Positions 44,436 through 56,860 of a stretch of 64,000 nucleotides of DNA are shown here, in pieces (the first letter of the stretch is position 1; each line of letters starts with the position of its first letter). Below the pieces are notes generated by a model. It did not search any database and had not been told where the DNA came from. It saw only the letters and a program-made list of their open reading frames with translations. The position numbers and the translations under genes were made by a program. This stretch comes from Glandiceps talaboti (lineage: Eukaryota; Hemichordata; Enteropneusta; Spengelidae), in NCBI RefSeq assembly GCF_964340395.1, contig NC_135569.1:18593957-18657956 (forward strand), written 5' to 3'.

Positions 44436-45527
44436 GATGACTTCTATTCATTATCTGTACCAAAAGTGGCATCTTGACCTTATTTGAACCATAAATCATA
44501 CAGATTCAAATTTGATGTGTAGTTAGGAAATTACTTAGACTTGGATGTAACACAGTGTGCATACACGTGTGGGTTCTATTGCTGTGAATATATTGGTACA
44601 GTACCTGATAGCATCCATAAGGGTTGTAAAATATAAAACTCTTCAGTTTAATTTTTATTGATTGTAATTTGTTTCATATGACTACTGACAGGCAATGTAG
44701 ACTCACTGATCTATTTTTTTGTTTTTGTGTGGAGAATGGGTTTATTATGGTTTTTTATTTGTGTTCTGAGCAAGTCATAACAATGGGATCACAGCCTCTT
44801 ACAGTATCAAATCCTGAAAAAGAGAAAGAGCAAAAAATTATACCAAAACTACCAAAAGAGTATGGATAGTGACAATATTATATTTTTGCTCAAACTATAG
44901 ATAAATATAGTAATTATATGAACTTTGATGTCATTTTTGCCCTGATTGGCATGTACCGGTATGTAGTCTAAACGATTATTGCAAGTGTGAACTATAGTGA
45001 TTTCAATCTGCCATTTGTCATGGAATTATGCCTTGAAACAACAAAAATCTAACAAAAACAAGAAATATATGAAGTGAAAGTTCAAGAAATCCAAATTTTT
45101 AAATATAGTGACCATGATTGTGTAAATCATACAGAGGTGAATTTACCAAAAGTTGAGGTAGCACACATGGAACAGATTATGTGAAAGTCACGAAAACAAT
45201 ATTCTATTCATGTTCAAATTTTACAAAACAATATACTTAACTACATAAAAATGACAGTTGATAATCTAAAATGCTGTAACGACTGATAATATTTCTAAAG
45301 CGAAAACAAAACAAAACATATCAGGCTCTCCAATGGTCAGTGAGTGGAATGCAGGCATCTCAGATTTGAAGGGAAATCTCATTAACATTAAAATTTGTAC
45401 CCAAGTTAATTAACTGAATAACTTTGCCATAAACACACAAGTTGGGGACTTAATATCTTTGGGACTATGTCTTCAATTGTTTGAAATGTTATTGCTATAC
45501 AAGTCAGAAGAATAAACAGATTTTGAT
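44436..45527. other. AT-rich sequence with no recognised feature
   Basis: A 66-codon frame ending in a Lys/Glu-rich stretch (EKEKEQKIIPKLPKEYG, to 44,869) is the only item of note. It has no recognised homologue. Confidence 0.4.
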
Positions 45528-48348
45528 ACTAAAATAAAGTTACTGTATAAATAGTATTTCATGTTGTCATAAACAGCTAAAATAAAGTTACTGTATAAAT
45601 AGTATTTCATAATGTCATAAACAGCTAAAATAAAGTTACTGTATAAATAGTATTTCATATTGTCATAAACAGCTAAAATAAAGTTACTGTATAAAAAGTA
45701 TTTCATATTGTCATAAACAGCTAAAATAAAGTTACTGTACAAATAGTATTTCATAATGTCATAAACAGCTAAAATAAAGTTACTGTATAAATAGTATTTC
45801 ATATTGTCATAAACAGCTAAAATAAAGTTACTGTATAAATAGTATTTCATATTGTCATAAACAGCTAAAATAAAGTTACTGTATAAATAGTATTTCATAT
45901 TGTCATAAACAGCTTAAATAAAGTTACTGTATAAATAGTATTTCATATTGTCATAAACAGCTAAAATAAAGTTACTGTATAAATAGTATTTCATATTGTC
46001 ATAAACAGCTAAAATAAAGTTACTGTATAAATAGTATTTCATATTGTCATAAACAGCTAAAATAAAGTTACTGTATAAATAGTATTTCATATTGTCATAA
46101 ACAGCTAAAATAAAGTTACTGTATAAAAAGTATTTCATATTGTCATAAACAGCTAAAATAAAGTTACTGTACAAATAGTATTTCATAATGTCATAAACAG
46201 CTAAAATAAAGTTACTGTATAAATAGTATTTCATATTGTCATAAACAGCTAAAATAAAGTTACTGTATAAATAGTATTTCATATTGTCATAAACAGCTAA
46301 AATAAAGTTACTGTATAAATAGTATTTCATATTGTCATAAACAGCTTAAATAAAGTTACTGTATAAATAGTATTTCATATTGTCATAAACAGCTAAAATA
46401 AAGTTACTGTATAAATAGTATTTCATATTGTCATAAACAGCTAAAATAAAGTTACTGTATAAATAGTATTTCATATTGTCATAAACAGCTAAAATAAAGT
46501 TACTGTACAAATAGTATTTCATAATGTCATAAACAGCTAAAATAAAGTTACTGTATAAATAGTATTTCATATTGTCATAAACAGCTAAAATAAAGTTACT
46601 GTATAAATAGTATTTCATATTATCATAAACAGCTAAAATAAAGTTACTGTATAAATAGTATTTCATATTGTCATAAACAGCTAAAATAAAGTTACTGTAC
46701 AAATAGTATTTCATATTGTCATGAACAGCTAAAATAAAGTTACTGTATAAATAGTATTTCATATTGTCATAAACAGCTAAAATAAAGTTACTGTATAAAT
46801 AGTATTCCATGTCATAAACAGCTAAAATAAAGTTACTGTATAAATAGTATTTCATATTGTCATGAACAGCTAAAATAAAGTTACTGTATAAATAGTATTT
46901 CATATTGTCATAAACAGCTAAAATAAAGTTACTGTATAAATAGTATTCCATGTCATAAACAGCTAAAATAAAGTTACTGTATAAATAGTATTTCATATTG
47001 TCATAAACAGCTAAAATAAAGTTACTGTACAAATAGTATTTCATAATGTCATAAACAGCTAAAATAAAGTTACTGTATAAATAGTATTTCATATTGTCAT
47101 AAACAGCTAAAATAAAGTTACTGTATAAATAGTATTTCATATTGTCATAAACAGCTAAAATAAAGTTACTGTATAAATAGTATTTCATATTGTCATAAAC
47201 AGCTTAAATAAAGTTACTGTATAAATAGTATTTCATATTGTCATAAACAGCTAAAATAAAGTTACTGTATAAATAGTATTTCATATTGTCATAAACAGCT
47301 AAAATAAAGTTACTGTATAAATAGTATTTCATATTGTCATAAACAGCTAAAATAAAGTTACTGTACAAATAGTATTTCATAATGTCATAAACAGCTAAAA
47401 TAAAGTTACTGTATAAATAGTATTTCATAATATCATAAACAGCTAAAATAAAGTTACTGTATAAATAGTATTTCATATTGTCATAAACAGCTAAAATAAA
47501 GTTACTGTACAAATAGTATTTCATATTGTCATGAACAGCTAAAATAAAGTTACTGTATAAATAGTATTTCATATTGTCATAAACAGCTAAAATAAAGTTA
47601 CTGTATAAATAGTATTCCATGTCATAAACAGCTAAAATAAAGTTACTGTATAAATAGTATTTCATATTGTCATGAACAGCTAAAATAAAGTTAATGTATA
47701 AATAGTATTTCATATTATCATAAACAGCTAAAATAAAGTTACTGTATAAATAGTATTCCATGTCATAAACAGCTAAAATAAAGTTACTGTATAAATAGTA
47801 TTTCATATTGTCATGAACAGCTAAAATAAAGTTACTGTATAAATAGTTTTTCATATTGTCATAAACAGCTAAAATAAAGTTACTGTACAAATAGTATTCC
47901 ATGCCATAAACAGCTAAAATAAAGTTACTGTATAAATAGTATTTCATATTGTCATAAACAGCTAAAATAAAGTTACTGTATAAATAGTATTTCATATTGT
48001 CATAAACAGCTAAAATAAAGTTACTGTACAAATAGTATTTCATATTGTCATAAACAGCTAAAATAAAGTTACTGTATAAATAGTATTTCATAATGTCATA
48101 AACAGCTAAAATAAAGTTACTGTATAAATAGTATTTCGTATTGTCATAAACAACTAAAATAAAGTTACTGTATAAATAGTATTTCATATTGTCATAAACA
48201 GCTAAAATAAAGTTACTGTACAAATAGTATTTCATATTGTCATAAACAGCTAAAATAAAGTTACTGTACAAATAGTATTTCATATTGTCATGAACAGCTA
48301 AAATAAAGTTACTGTACAAATAGTATTTCATATTGTCATGAACAGCTA
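45528..48348. repeat. 48-bp satellite, about 59 units
   Basis: Unit landmark ACTGTATAAATAGTATTTCA followed by TATTGTCATAAACAGCTAAA. Most units are 48 bp, and those reading TTCCATGTCATAAAC are 45 bp. Length changes come in steps of three, so the minus strand stays open in long blocks of a 16-residue repeat (MKYYLYSNFILAVYDN), broken only where GCTAAA reads GCTTAA (45,911; 46,343; 47,201). Those variants are 9 units (432 bp) and 18 units (858 bp) apart, showing higher-order amplification. No start context or splice signal supports a protein. Confidence 0.95.
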
Positions 48349-48478
48349 GATATGTTTATCTGTCAAAGTAACCCTATTTGACTGTATTCTTTGGAAATGC
48401 ATGTGAACATGTACAAAATGAGTACCGTAGTCATTACATATATGATTATACCAGAGGTAATAGAGTTGGAACGTACCC

Positions 48479-48480
<2 letters not shown>

Positions 48481-48557
<77 letters not shown>
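48481..48557. repeat. (AT)n microsatellite
   Basis: About 37 AT units. Confidence 0.97.
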
Positions 48558-48558
<1 letters not shown>

Positions 48559-48855
48559 CTGCAATGAAACTACATTTTTGTATTTAGATAAAAACTTTGA
48601 CTTATTCTAAGCACAGATGACTCATGACTGTAAATTACTTGCATACCAAGTATACAGAGAATTATGAACAGCTAAAACTTTGATTCAAGTGGCCAGAATT
48701 GCTAATTCAGAACTAGACCAGAGAATAATCATTGCCTTTCAAATCTAGCAATCATGCTGGTTTTAAAATCTGTTGTCTCGTCTCATCTGTTATAGAACAG
48801 AAACAACAATTAGCTTTTTAAACAATTATTCCTTTTTAGCACACCTGAACTGATA

Positions 48856-48856
<1 letters not shown>

Positions 48857-48909
<53 letters not shown>
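48857..48909. repeat. (GT)n microsatellite
   Basis: Run next to the 5' end of family 2 copy e. Confidence 0.97.
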
Positions 48910-48913
<4 letters not shown>

Positions 48914-49316
48914 AACTCAAAGTAAAACACTGCAGAAAAAATTGCCATGATGTTTGGTTGGTATATTACCTTGGGTGTCTAGTTGGGAAAATGTTGAAAT
49001 CAAAATGATCTTACCACCGATGTGTGATTTGTGTCAAAAAATGTGATTTTTGGTCAAAAAAACTTTAATTCCAAAACTACTTAGCAGATTGGGATGAAAT
49101 TTGATGGGGATGCATGGAGGGGGGGGGGGGGGATAGATGATGAATTATTAAGTGTACAATGATCTCATCAGTGATATGCAAAGTAGGTGTGAAAATGGGA
49201 ATTTTGGTCAAAAATGAAACAGAAATTTGGTACCATGTTTCCAGAGGTGTTATTCTGCAGATTTGGTTTTAAAATTTTTGACGCAGTTGGCCCTAGCGAA
49301 CATGACCACACCTTAA

Positions 49317-50098
49317 GGTAGACGGGGAAGAACCGCTGCCGATTGCAGGCCCTTAGATCTGTAACAATTACTAACATACATTGTTGAGTTCACATGCCAC
49401 TCATATGGAAATTTGCCGTTTAATTTTCATGAAACTTCGAATACAGACTTAAAAATACCTAGTGAATCGATGTATGAAAAAATAATTGCTTGGTAGAAGC
49501 GATTTTCTTTACAAAAACGTCAAATTTGGTCAAGATTTTGGGAAAAAATCGGTGAAAATTTCGGCGAGCGTTTCCTGTAAATGTATTTGCCGTACACCCT
49601 GAACTATGACCTAGACACATTCAAAACAACATACTCTATCGATGTTTTATAGAAACTAGGTTAATTTCCAATTAATTCTTAGTAAAAACTATGAAAATGG
49701 TGCATTTTTGAGTCCAAACGATGTCATTTTCAAGTCCCAGGCGAAATCACGTAAATCTGTAACGAGTGATCCGATTGAAAAGCGAGTGCCAAACATCGAT
49801 AGGTCAGAGTCTGAAGAATTACCATAGAACTACGTTATCATCCGGGTACTTCCCGCTAACACGCAAAGTTGGGTCAAAGGATTAGTCCGAACGTAAAAAA
49901 ATCTTGCCGAACGAAGCCGAAGATGACGTTTTTAATAAATATTCATGAGATGTTACGGGTGGCGCCATGATAATGGAGTGGAATGCGGAAGTAGGTCTCT
50001 GCATAACGGATCGCCCGATAGTGCATTGGTTGTGACATCGCGGGTATTTTGAAACATTAGTCGTCGTAAATAGTCAAGGCGATTCTTCCCCGTGTACC
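49317..50098. mobile_element. 782-bp TTAA-flanked DNA transposon (piggyBac-like MITE)
   Basis: GGTAGACGGGGAAGAA at the left and TTCTTCCCCGTGTACC at the right are inverted copies with one mismatch, flanked by TTAA on both sides (49,313-49,316; 50,099-50,102). TTAA duplication is characteristic of piggyBac-type insertion. No transposase frame is visible. Inserted in the CC-TTA-rich part of a family 2 core unit. Confidence 0.7.
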
Positions 50099-50758
50099 TT
50101 AACCAACAACCAATTCCAGAATATTTTGCTTAAATAACATCATCTGGTTGGTGAGTAAACATTCAAAAATGTATGCAAATATCCCTAGCAACCATGAGTA
50201 TGCCCATAGCAGCAGGCAAAAGATTGTGTGTTTCACAAAGATAACTACAGGGATTCTTAAACAAGTAGACAAAGTTTGGAAAAAGTGTATGGAAATATGC
50301 CTAGCAACAAGACCACACCCTTAGAAACAGCCAAATTATTGCATATATTGCAAAGATAACAGGGATTAATGTTCAAGTGAATAAATATTCAAAAAAATGT
50401 ATGTACATTTGCCAAGGAACAAGATCACACCCATAGCAACAGCCAAATGATTATGCATAGTGCAAAGATAACAGGGATTAATAGACAAGTGAGTAAACAT
50501 TCAAAAAATGTATGCAAATATACCTAGCAACAAGACCATGCCAAGTGAATGAACATTTAAAAATGTGTGCAAATATGTCTAGCAACATGTCCACACCCAT
50601 AGAAACAGCCAAATGATTGCATATATTGCAAAGATAACAACAGGGCTGGATAGGCAACTGGATAATCATTCAGCAAATGAACACCTATACCAAGCATTGA
50701 TGATCATGTATTTTTTTTTAATGTACAGTTGTGCTACAATACCATTGGCGCTATTTTG

Positions 50759-51151
50759 TGACAACATACATGTAATAACTCCTTCAAAGTGTATGAAATG
50801 TGTTATAGCTTATAGACCCTTCAATCTAGCAATGACCTCCTGGTATAGTGTGTTAGCAAGTCTAATACATGTATGACAATTATCCATACACAGATCATCA
50901 TTAGTTTTGAGTAGATTCTTTGTGTAGCTATATGGTTTGTCAACATCAACATGTTCCTGGTGTGATTGCAAAATGAAACACATAGGCATGCCTTCAATCA
51001 TAGAATATTTCAGCAATCTCCTGGCAGAGATTAAACATATACTTAATATAACAAGAACTGAACTACATGTACAACAAATGTATCTTGCAATAATTTCAAA
51101 GAAAACTACACAGTTGTAAATAAATGTTCTCCTCAAATACACACACATTAT
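50759..51151. other. AT-rich spacer
   Basis: Overlapping ORFs on both strands (112 residues minus, 60 plus) without recognised homology; nothing else seen. Confidence 0.4.
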
Positions 51152-51152
51152 T

Positions 51153-51246
<94 letters not shown>
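51152..51246. repeat. (GATA)n microsatellite
   Basis: About 23 uninterrupted GATA units. Confidence 0.97.
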
Positions 51247-51247
<1 letters not shown>

Positions 51248-51949
51248 GACATATCTTGGTATTTCAATTCTTCATGTAATTTAATACTCATGAAATTCAG
51301 TGGCAAACATGTTCAGGAAAAAAAATATTATTTTATAATATTATATCATAACAATTTAGTTCACATTTACTTTGATCTGCAATGGGATGGATGTTTGAAA
51401 TGAATGAATGTAACCTGACTTTGAACATACAAACACATTCAAGTATCAGAAATGCATACTTGACAATCACATACATTTGTGATAACAACTTTTACAATAA
51501 ATACAATAACAATTTGACAGACTAAATTATATATAAGAAAATCAAGAATACATGGTAGTCTAATAGCTTCAAAAATCATTTCTGGCTCTTTAGTATTGTA
51601 CACAATGACAATAACATATGGAAATAAGTAGTGACATATTCATTGATATTTATCTTGATAATGTCGAGACAAATTTAACCTATAAACTTGATTACATAGT
51701 GATTTTGGTGATTTGTCTCTCCAATTGACAACATGAAATTTTATAGCTGAAGGGCATATACACTAGTACTCCTCAAACAATGAAACAGCAAGATATTGAA
51801 GGGAAGACCATTAATTAGGATTTGTGTAATATGATCATGGTTTCCATCATTGTTATAAGTTGGGTGACTGAGTTCTGTGCTTTTCTGAAGAGATTTGTAC
51901 AGGTTTTAGCTCAACTAAACACTCAGGATCAGTCATACTTATGGCATGA
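51247..51949. other. AT-rich sequence with no recognised feature
   Basis: No conserved ORF, exon or repeat seen. Confidence 0.5.
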
Positions 51950-51965
51950 TGCAGTGTCTGACCGT

Positions 51966-52051
51966 GCGTGTGTCTGTGTCTGTGTCTGTGTGTGTGTGTG
52001 TGTGTGTGTGTCTGTGTGTCTGTGTGTGTATTGTGTATATGTGTCTGTGTC

Positions 52052-52098
<47 letters not shown>
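51966..52098. repeat. (GT)n microsatellite, interrupted
   Basis: GT runs with TC and ATT interruptions. Poly-VC and poly-HT ORFs over it are artefacts. Confidence 0.95.
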
Positions 52099-52100
<2 letters not shown>

Positions 52101-52499
52101 ACAACTTAAAAAATCAAAATGATCTTACGAGTGATGTGTGATTTGGGTTAAAAAACTTAAACTCATAAACTGCTAGACAGGTATAGGTCTGAAATTTGCT
52201 GGGAACTTTCTTAAAGGTGTTTAGGTGTTCACAATAATTTGTCCATGACAAGATGATCCCATCAGTGATAGTTCCAAAGCTACTGCGCAGTTTGGGCTGA
52301 AAGTTAATGGGATGCATCTGGGGATGTGTAGATGAAGCTGTATTCATAATGTGATGATCTTAACAGCGATATGCAAATAAGTCTAACTTGGTGGGAATGT
52401 TGCTAGAGGTGATATTCTGCAGTTATTGTTGACCACACCCTTAGCAACAGTGAAATGACGATGCACATTACAAAGATAACAACAGGGATGGGTAGGTAA

Positions 52500-53970
52500 G
52501 GGATGACATCGAAATCAAACACATCGTAATTACGCGTCATAACGAGCATAGATACGCATAATTTTTTATCGCCAACACACAATAGTGATTCTCACCTTCC
52601 GTGTTTCCAATGATGACATCGTCTTCTATCGTAGTTGATCGTAGTTTGTCATAATTTTTGATCATCAAAGAAAACCACGCACTCCAGTCAGTAATGTGCT
52701 GATGAAACTAGTACTGTACATGTTTTTATGAGTGCAAGTTCATGGGCGATATTCATTAAAAAAAAACTATAAGATACGCACGAAATCAAAGTTTCAATAT
52801 TCAGTAAATCTTTTCACGAACATGACGGTATGTATTCGAAATTTATTGTGATGGACGCATGGACGTAATATTGTAACAGTCCTGGGTTAACAGTAAATCT
52901 TTGAGGAAGATTATTGTACAATTGTGTGACTTTTAAAGCATCAATTGCAGTTAGACTTTCCTTTTGGTTTTTGCACGTCGACAAACTAACAATACAACTT
53001 ACAAGCTCATGCTTGACGGCCATGGTAGGGCCAAGAAATACTGTTGAATTTCCGGGTTGCGGATGTGCAGTTTTGACTTTTATATCATCAAATAACGGGA
53101 TTTGTTTTATATATTCTAAAACAACAACTAATTTTTTGTGTTTCTCAGTACAGTAACATTCCTAAATGATGGGGTTGAGTTGAGAAATCGTAATGTTCAG
53201 CAACACGTGGCGTGATGCATGATGTCGGTAGATAAGCATAGTGATGAACATATTCAGTTATTCCTAGCCCGATATTTCGTTATATAAATGACGTTTTTCC
53301 TCAAAATTTTGAAGAAACAAAATGTTTTTAGGTGAATTCTAAATCAATCAAATCAAACGACATATTAATGCGAGACAAGCTTTAGTTTTTAATTTTTTTT
53401 TGTGGACAATGTTCGAATTCAACTGACGAATCCTGCGACTCGAATCTAACACGATCAATGCACCGTTCACCAGCCAGACGAAAATGGTCGACATGTTTGT
53501 TGACTAGCCGAGAAGTGCATAAGGAAGTTGTGAGGCAGTCCGAATAAATAGATGTAAAATCCGACGTTTCGAATAAAAATTCTTCTTCAAGGTATTTTTA
53601 GGCAAGACATATTAGGTAAACATCTGAATATATTTGAAACACTTAGTTGACTAGCCGACTGTATGAATGCCATAGAAGGCATCTAATGAATAACATTGAA
53701 AAAAGTAAGCGTGAAACTGATTTGCACAGGAAAGAAAATCTTTTTGTTTCCTTATTTTTTTCACGATGAAGACTACGCGTAAATGGTCGTAGTTTGGGCT
53801 TATGAATAACGGACAATAGGTGTTTACTTTTTATTGTCTACAACCTAAAGTACATGAATATGCGTTGAGACTTATGAATATTCACCGTAGTACATCGTAA
53901 CTACTAGTAGCTACTCGTCTTTACTCGTTACGACGCGTAATTACGATGCTTTTGATTTCGATGTCGCCCC
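52500..53970. mobile_element. Harbinger-like element (1,471 bp) with about 50-bp TIRs and TAA duplication
   Basis: Left end GGGATGACATCGAAATCAAA continuing CATCGTAATTACGCGTCATA; the right end carries the inverted sequence TTTGATTTCGATGTCGCCCC, with TACGACGCGTAATTACGATG inside it. TAA flanks both sides (52,497-52,499; 53,971-53,973), and the host reads GGTAGGTAAGTGACTAAA if rejoined, like other family 2 copies. A 3-bp TAA duplication and GGG-starting TIRs are typical of PIF/Harbinger. The interior has no intact transposase but is homologous over about 600 bp to 10,850-11,480. Confidence 0.75.
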
Positions 53971-54191
53971 TAAGTGACTAAAGGTTCATAAAATGTATGC
54001 AAATATGCCTAGCAACAGGACCGCACCCATAGCAACAGCTAAGTGATGGTTTATATTGCAATGATGAAAAGTGGGAAGGGTGGGCAAGTTAATGAAAATT
54101 CCAAAAATGAATGCAAATATCCCTAGCACCAAGGCCATGTCCATAGCAACAGCCGAATACATTTGTGCTGCAATGCCATTAGCCCTATTTT

Positions 54192-54510
54192 TGAAATCTA
54201 CCTGCACCGGCAGAATTAATTAACTTTTCACCACTCGCAAGTGGTGTATTTTGCCACTTGCTACTCGCAACTTTCACTCGCATCATGCATATTTTGTACT
54301 TTGTACCTGGATAATTTGAGCCCTGGAAGTACCCAAGCTTGTATTTATGGGAGTCGACAGGTTGGCCAGACGAGTGTAAGCCTAGCAACACCATGAGGGG
54401 GGCGATACAGCACATGGCTGGTAATGATTCTCTCTGTGCAACCCTCGGAACCGCGACATTTTTTTAAGAGTCAGAAGCCCAGCACACATTCTCATTGAGA
54501 CCTCAGAGGT
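54192..54510 (-). repeat. repeat E copy (CACTTGCGAGT family), inverted
   Basis: Begins TGAAATCTACCTGCACCGGC and contains CACCACTCGCAAGTGGTG, AATTTGAGCCCTGGAAG and CAGCACATGGCTGG. These recur in opposite orientation at 60,360-60,730. The outer end motif (GCAGGTAGATTTCAAAA) is seen again at 62,373-62,390. Confidence 0.7.
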
Positions 54511-54688
54511 ATCAAGGTTTAACATTGTTGGGAGGGAAGTGGGTAATAAAGATTTTGAAGTAATCTGTAATCAGTAAAGTAAAGGCAGCAATTAATGGTA
54601 GGTGATTAGTGAGGTTATTACAATAGGCTTCTGTTAGTCTGTTATTCTGCAGTAAATATGTAAATGAGTTATGCTGTGTGCTGCAGTC

Positions 54689-54780
54689 ACGCCACATCAT
54701 CTGCGACGGTCTCTGCTTCCACCATATGTGTATTAACGCCACATCATCTGCGACGGTCTCTGCTGCCACCATATGTATAT
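54689..54780. repeat. 46-bp direct duplication
   Basis: GCCACATCATCTGCGACGG, GTCTCTGCTNCCACCATATG in two successive copies. Confidence 0.85.
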
Positions 54781-54879
54781 TATCTTGGATTTGGTTCGTA
54801 TTGCCACTGCCTCTTCATTATAACGGCCACCATTTTATCAAGTCATGCCTTCAGTACTGTATAGCGCTGCCACCTTTAG

Positions 54880-56330
54880 CACTGCCACATTGATGAATAT
54901 TGGAAAGAATGTCATCAGCATCTCTATTGTCTAAAGTGAATACCAACATATGGAACAAACTCAAGAATCTGAATATATGCAAGACCCCGGATACCAAGAG
55001 AGGCTGTACTGCCGGCAGACTGAAGCAACATATCCTATTGAAACGATCATCTGTTAAAGAACTATCAACCAACTGATTCTGTATCAGTTATGACTGTCTT
55101 GTCAAGATTCCTGTCACTCAAAGCCTTAAACGTAAAACAACTGTTACAGAAACATTATTCACGAGTACTTAATTCAGTTGACTTGTTCTCCATGTCTGTA
55201 GAACTTATGGAGGTTCGTATAAAAACTCTATCAAAAACCAGTTACTGACTCAGTTAAATATGTGGAACTTATGGAGGTTCGTATAAAAACTCAATTGTCG
55301 TATGTCATATTTGTTGTCTACCATCCTCCGCCAAACAAATCTAATGGTTATACCATTGATCATATTATCACCCGTGTAGATGATACTACCGTTGCTGACG
55401 CTCAAGTGGAACCAGTCTACACCATGTCAAATCACTTTCTATCAATCACCCCTACCTCTACAGAGACACTCGAAAATGTATAAGCATGAGATGTTTCAAA
55501 GGTTTCTCTGCTAATTATTTGCATCTGACTTCATATCCCGTTGTACTCAAACACTGGAAAATGTTGATTATCACCCAAACTTGACTCAGTCTATCATATT
55601 CTTCATGATACACATGATTATCATGCTCCTCTGCGGAAACGATTGGTTCCTAACATTACTGATTACTGATTCCATCATCGAGGAAAGCAAGGATGGAAGC
55701 TGAGAGAGCCTGGAGAAAAACTGGAAATGCATGCCAAATATACAGAGAACTTCAAACAAATGTGCAAAAAGTTAAAGCTGCCAAGAAAAGTTACTATGCC
55801 AGCCTGGTTGAAAACTGCTGGAGTTCAGAAAAAGCTCTTCACTGGACTTCATGGACATACAAAAACTCATACATTACCCGATCATAATGACTCTGTTGAA
55901 CTTGGAGATTGGTTTGCCAAGTTTTTCTATGCCGATGACTCTAATTTGTAGATGTCTTTCCCCCTTACAAATTACGATGATACACTTAGAAATCTTGAAT
56001 CATGTATTTCCAATGTCAGAGCTTGGATGTCTTCAAATTTTCTTTGCCTTAATGACAGATAAAACTGAATTTGTTATTTTTTTCTGGAAATTATGACCCT
56101 GCTTACAATGGCACACAAAATATTCGTTTTGGTGATGCGTTGATTTCTGCCCAGTGTCAGGCAAAGAGCCTTGTAGCCAGCCTTGATTCTTGTCTCTCTA
56201 TGAATTAAGCCTCATGTTAGCCAGATTTATTGTTCTTCTATGTTTCATATTCGCCATGTTACTCCTGTACGTATGGGGAGTAAACAAATCAATATATTAC
56301 TGCCTAACTCAAACTTCTGTACATAGAGAG
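54880..56330 (+). pseudogene. degenerate non-LTR retrotransposon with the RT core deleted
   Basis: Recognisable blocks in order: WNKLKNLNICKTPDTKRGC region (about 54,945); endonuclease C-terminal part YHPPPNKSNGYTIDHIITR, then QVEPVYTMSNHF (55,262-55,483), where canonical has SDHF; linker AERAWRKTGN with YRELQTNVQKVKAAKKSYYA (55,693-55,800); then LPDHNDSVELGDWFAKFF fused directly to YADDSNL. Next, in shifted frames, LRNLESCISNVRAWMSSNF and KTEFVIF. The fusion of the region before the RT to its YADD box removes the RT fingers and palm. Resembles CR1/Jockey-type elements. Many frameshifts. Confidence 0.7.
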
Positions 56331-56339
56331 TGTACTCAA

Positions 56340-56860
56340 ATGTCTAACCAAATATAATCATTTGCAAGCATTCTTGTAAGGAAGGTGACCTTTTGACCTT
56401 GACCTTGAACTTCTGGGTCAGTTGCCAGTATCGATCTATTCTTGTATATTGCATGCAGTCTGTCACATTTATGTATGGCCAATTTCTTTCAAAGTGATGT
56501 TTAGTGGTAATGCAGAGCAAGAAAATAAATAAACAACTAAATAATGAACAAAATAAGAGAAACATAATTCATAGATTACTTTTGGTGTTGAAATAACTTT
56601 TATGTGAATGGTGGCCATGCTTGTAATGAACAATGAATCTTATTTAGATACTTAGATAGTCAAGTGTGTACTCCTATACAGTGATGTGTATCCCTACCTT
56701 TTAGGTATTGGCCTTTGACTTTGACATTGACCTTCAGGATCGTTGTCAAAATCAAGCTATCTTTTGCATATTGCAGTGACACTTAGTGGTATTTAAGTGT
56801 GCTCTTAAAAGCCTTTGTATCAGAATTTTCACCTTGACCTGTGTGCTCAAAGTCAAATAT
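56340..56860. repeat. repeat H copies (CTTGACCTT...GGGTCA)
   Basis: Two adjacent copies with TTGACCTTGACCTTGAAC, CTTCTGGGTCAGTTGCC and TTGACATTGACCTTCAGGA; the same family as 6,860-7,085 and 58,140-58,260. Confidence 0.55.

Larger units (their letters stand above)
48838..50758 (+). repeat. family 2 Helentron-like element, copy e
   Basis: Starts AGCACACCTGAACTGATAAG after a T run, (GT)n at 48,857-48,909, body from 48,940, a 782-bp nested element at 49,317-50,098, then about five core units (ATTCAAAAATGTATGC at 50,160 onward). The 3' end is complete: ACAGTTGTGCTACAATACCA, then TTGGCGCTATTTT. This is the clearest 3' end of the family. Confidence 0.8.
51950..54190 (+). repeat. family 2 Helentron-like element, copy f
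   Basis: A degenerate 5' end merges into a (GT)n run (51,966-52,098). The body is 52,100-52,400 and core-like units follow to 52,496. A 1,471-bp nested element intervenes, then core units (54,000-54,160) and the 3' end TTGTGCTGCAATGCCATT and AGCCCTATTTTT. Confidence 0.7.

Noticed and set aside
45914-48331. Long minus-strand ORFs (138-375 codons) of a 16-residue repeat
   Set aside because: They are the translation of a 48-bp satellite. No start context, splice signal or domain; kept only as a satellite with a note on frame-keeping.
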